From an uncultured Pirellula sp. (GTDB lineage Bacteria > Planctomycetota > Planctomycetia > Pirellulales > Pirellulaceae): 8,219 nucleotides of DNA. The notes beneath the pieces are model-generated. The model was not told where the DNA came from and did no database searches. It was given only the letters and a program-made list of their open reading frames with translations. The DNA is taken from the NCBI GenBank assembly GCA_903837255.1, contig CAILTZ010000857.1, positions 1-8,219 of the forward strand, read 5' to 3'. The translations under genes were made by a program, and so were the position numbers. Shown piece after piece: positions 6,563 through 8,219 of the stretch (within the stretch, counting starts at the first letter, position 1; every line of letters begins with the position of its first letter).

Positions 6563-7723
6563 ATGAATCATCGTATTAACCGTAGCATTCGAGTCGCAGA
6601 GCCGGTGCTTGACGGCAACGAAGCTCTGTACGTGATGGATTGCCTGCAATCGACCTGGATCTCCTCGCGTGGAACGTACATTGACCGGTTCGAGGGTTTG
6701 CTGGCCGAGTTCTGTCAAGTTCCCTATGCGGTGGTGACCAACAATGGCACGAGCTCCTTGCATTTGGCTTTGGCGGCCGCTGGCATTGGTGCAGGGGACG
6801 AGGTGATCATGCCGACGCTGTCGTACGTTGCGACGGCCAATGCGGCCCATTACTGTCAGGCCAAGCCGGTTTTCGTCGACTGTGAGCCGAATTATTTGTC
6901 GATGGACCCTGAGCGGATCGAGGAAGCGATCAGTCCTCGCACCAAAGCGATTTTGACTGTTCCGCTCTATGGTCATCCGGTGGACATCGATCCGATCCGG
7001 CAGATCGCTCAGCGGCACGGCTTGCTGGTGATCGAGGATGCGGCCGAGGCGATCGGTGCGTTGTACAAGGGGCGTCGCGTCGGGTCACTTGCCGACGCTT
7101 CATCATTTAGTTTCTTTGGGAACAAGACGATCACGACAGGCGAGGGGGGGGCGATCACTACGGCCGACGAGCAGCTAGCGTCAAGGATGCGATTTTTGCG
7201 AGGCCAAGCGGTCGATCCGAGCAAGAACTACTGGCATCCCGAGGTGGGCTTTAATTATCGGATGACCAACGTCGCGGCGGCGATTGGAACGGCGCAAGCC
7301 GAGCGGCTTGATATTCACGTCCAGCGTCGTCAGCAAGTCGCTCAGTGGTACTTTGAAGAGTTGTCTGAGCATCAAGACATTTTCCAGCTTCCTTGGACTG
7401 CGCCGTGGGCTCAGCATTCGTATTGGATGTACACGATTCTGATGCGTCCCGAGCTGGCCGTCTCGCGCGACGAATGGATCCGATTGTTGGCCGAATCGGG
7501 AATCGAGAGTCGTCCGGTCTTTTATCCGATCCACAGCATGCCGATGTACTTTGAGAGATCGGACAAGTACCCGGTTGCTGAGCGTTGTTCCCGTTTGGGG
7601 ATCAATCTTCCAACGCATGGCAAACTCACGCGCGACGACGTGTCGTATGTCTGTCGGCACGTGATCGCAGCTTGGAACTCTCTCTATCGCACCCAATCCA
7701 AACCGCATGTACGCGCGGCGTAA
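6563..7723 (+). CDS. DegT/DnrJ/EryC1/StrS aminotransferase, GDP-perosamine synthase-like
   Basis: Predicted 386-residue cytoplasmic PLP enzyme of the sugar nucleotide aminotransferase family, of normal length. It begins near VAEPVLDGNE, as expected for perosamine synthases. NNGTSSLHLAL (about 60-70) is the phosphate-binding segment, and Asp159 in IEDAAEAIG should pair with the pyridine nitrogen. Lys188 in FFGNKTITTGEGG is the expected Schiff-base lysine. RGQAVDP, YWHPEVGFNYRMTN and RPVFYPIHSMP resemble GDP-perosamine synthase (Per/RfbE) more than other subgroups. The likely reaction is glutamate-dependent amination of GDP-4-keto-6-deoxymannose, feeding O-antigen or another surface glycan. Related keto-sugar substrates cannot be excluded. 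It stands alone: dsbD is divergent, and nearly 500 bp downstream hold no clear gene, so the GDP-mannose 4,6-dehydratase must be encoded elsewhere. Confidence 0.9.
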   Translation: MNHRINRSIRVAEPVLDGNEALYVMDCLQSTWISSRGTYIDRFEGLLAEFCQVPYAVVTNNGTSSLHLALAAAGIGAGDEVIMPTLSYVATANAAHYCQAKPVFVDCEPNYLSMDPERIEEAISPRTKAILTVPLYGHPVDIDPIRQIAQRHGLLVIEDAAEAIGALYKGRRVGSLADASSFSFFGNKTITTGEGGAITTADEQLASRMRFLRGQAVDPSKNYWHPEVGFNYRMTNVAAAIGTAQAERLDIHVQRRQQVAQWYFEELSEHQDIFQLPWTAPWAQHSYWMYTILMRPELAVSRDEWIRLLAESGIESRPVFYPIHSMPMYFERSDKYPVAERCSRLGINLPTHGKLTRDDVSYVCRHVIAAWNSLYRTQSKPHVRAA

Positions 7724-7773
7724 TGGCTGGATTGATGTGAAGACCGTTGTCACCGATGTCGCCGGAGACCACG

Positions 7774-8044
<271 letters not shown>

Positions 8045-8089
8045 GGCGAAATCCGACGCGAGGTAGGAACGAAAAGATCACCCAGGCCC

Positions 8090-8110
8090 CCGGTCGGCTC
8101 GTCCGACCGG
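8090..8110. other. GC-rich hairpin, 8-bp stem and 5-base loop
   Basis: CCGGTCGG (8090-8097) and CCGACCGG (8103-8110) pair perfectly around the loop CTCGT. The downstream side lacks a T-run, and the upstream side lacks an A-run that would serve the minus strand. It may be a structural element or a weak terminator of either strand. Confidence 0.5.
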
Positions 8111-8126
8111 AAGCACAGCTTGATCT

Positions 8127-8219
8127 GCTAGCGGGAGGCTGCGTCGTAAAGTGGGGATGGTGGAGATGATCCGCCAGCTAGCTGACGAACCATGGGCTCC
8201 GGTGGCTCAAGGCCACCCG
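8127..8219. other. Short palindromic and hairpin elements at the window edge
   Basis: GCTAGC occurs at 8127-8132 and again within the 10-bp palindrome CAGCTAGCTG at 8175-8184. A hairpin GGTGGC-TCAAG-GCCACC (8201-8217) closes the window. These could be part of a palindromic intergenic repeat that continues past 8219. An open frame from ATG at 8157 or 8166 runs off the end but is too short to judge. Confidence 0.35.

Noticed and set aside
8157..8219. Start of a further plus-strand gene (ATG at 8157 or 8166) running off the window
   Set aside because: Only about 20 codons are visible, over palindromic sequence, and no family can be judged; possible but unsupported.

Overview
The window looks like chromosomal DNA from a planctomycete, most likely a Pirellulaceae/Rhodopirellula-like bacterium. 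This is inference from the style of its proteins: a DUF5722-type secreted glycosidase-like protein, a long secreted alpha/beta hydrolase with an extra C-terminal region, and an enlarged DsbD. Weak ribosome binding sites on some genes and CTCGTA/CTCGTG hexamer repeats between genes also fit. No phage, transposase, CRISPR, tRNA or rRNA is visible.

Layout. Positions 105-6279 hold three genes on the minus strand, probably one transcription unit read from right to left. They are a DsbD-like thiol:disulfide reductant transporter (3718-6279), a secreted serine hydrolase of the prolyl-oligopeptidase/dienelactone type (1474-3621) and a secreted DUF5722 family protein (105-1430). Gaps are 96 and 43 bp. 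All three start with an export signal, and each signal has a cysteine in a possible lipobox position, so they may be envelope-attached rather than freely periplasmic. A good sigma70-like promoter and a strong Shine-Dalgarno sequence stand in front of dsbD. A 283-bp divergent intergenic region separates this unit from a plus-strand PLP-dependent sugar aminotransferase (6563-7723). That protein closely resembles GDP-perosamine synthase and would make an amino sugar for surface polysaccharide.

From 7724 to 8219 there is no clear conventional gene. The stretch contains a 58-bp hexanucleotide tract, inverted arms that match it, a perfect 16-bp palindrome, two small hairpins and a doubtful 44-codon ORF encoding an Arg-Ala/Arg-Thr dipeptide repeat.

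How the parts may work together (inference): DsbD carries electrons from the cytoplasm to the envelope, and the two genes behind it encode envelope or secreted hydrolytic enzymes. The unit may therefore link redox maintenance with degradation of an ester- or glycan-containing substrate. The aminotransferase belongs to a separate surface-glycan pathway. I see no strong evidence for a wholly new defence or mobile system. The most interesting items are the uncharacterised glycosidase-like DUF5722 protein, the duplicated redox input domain and in-frame minisatellite of DsbD, and the hexamer repeat region with its small ORF.
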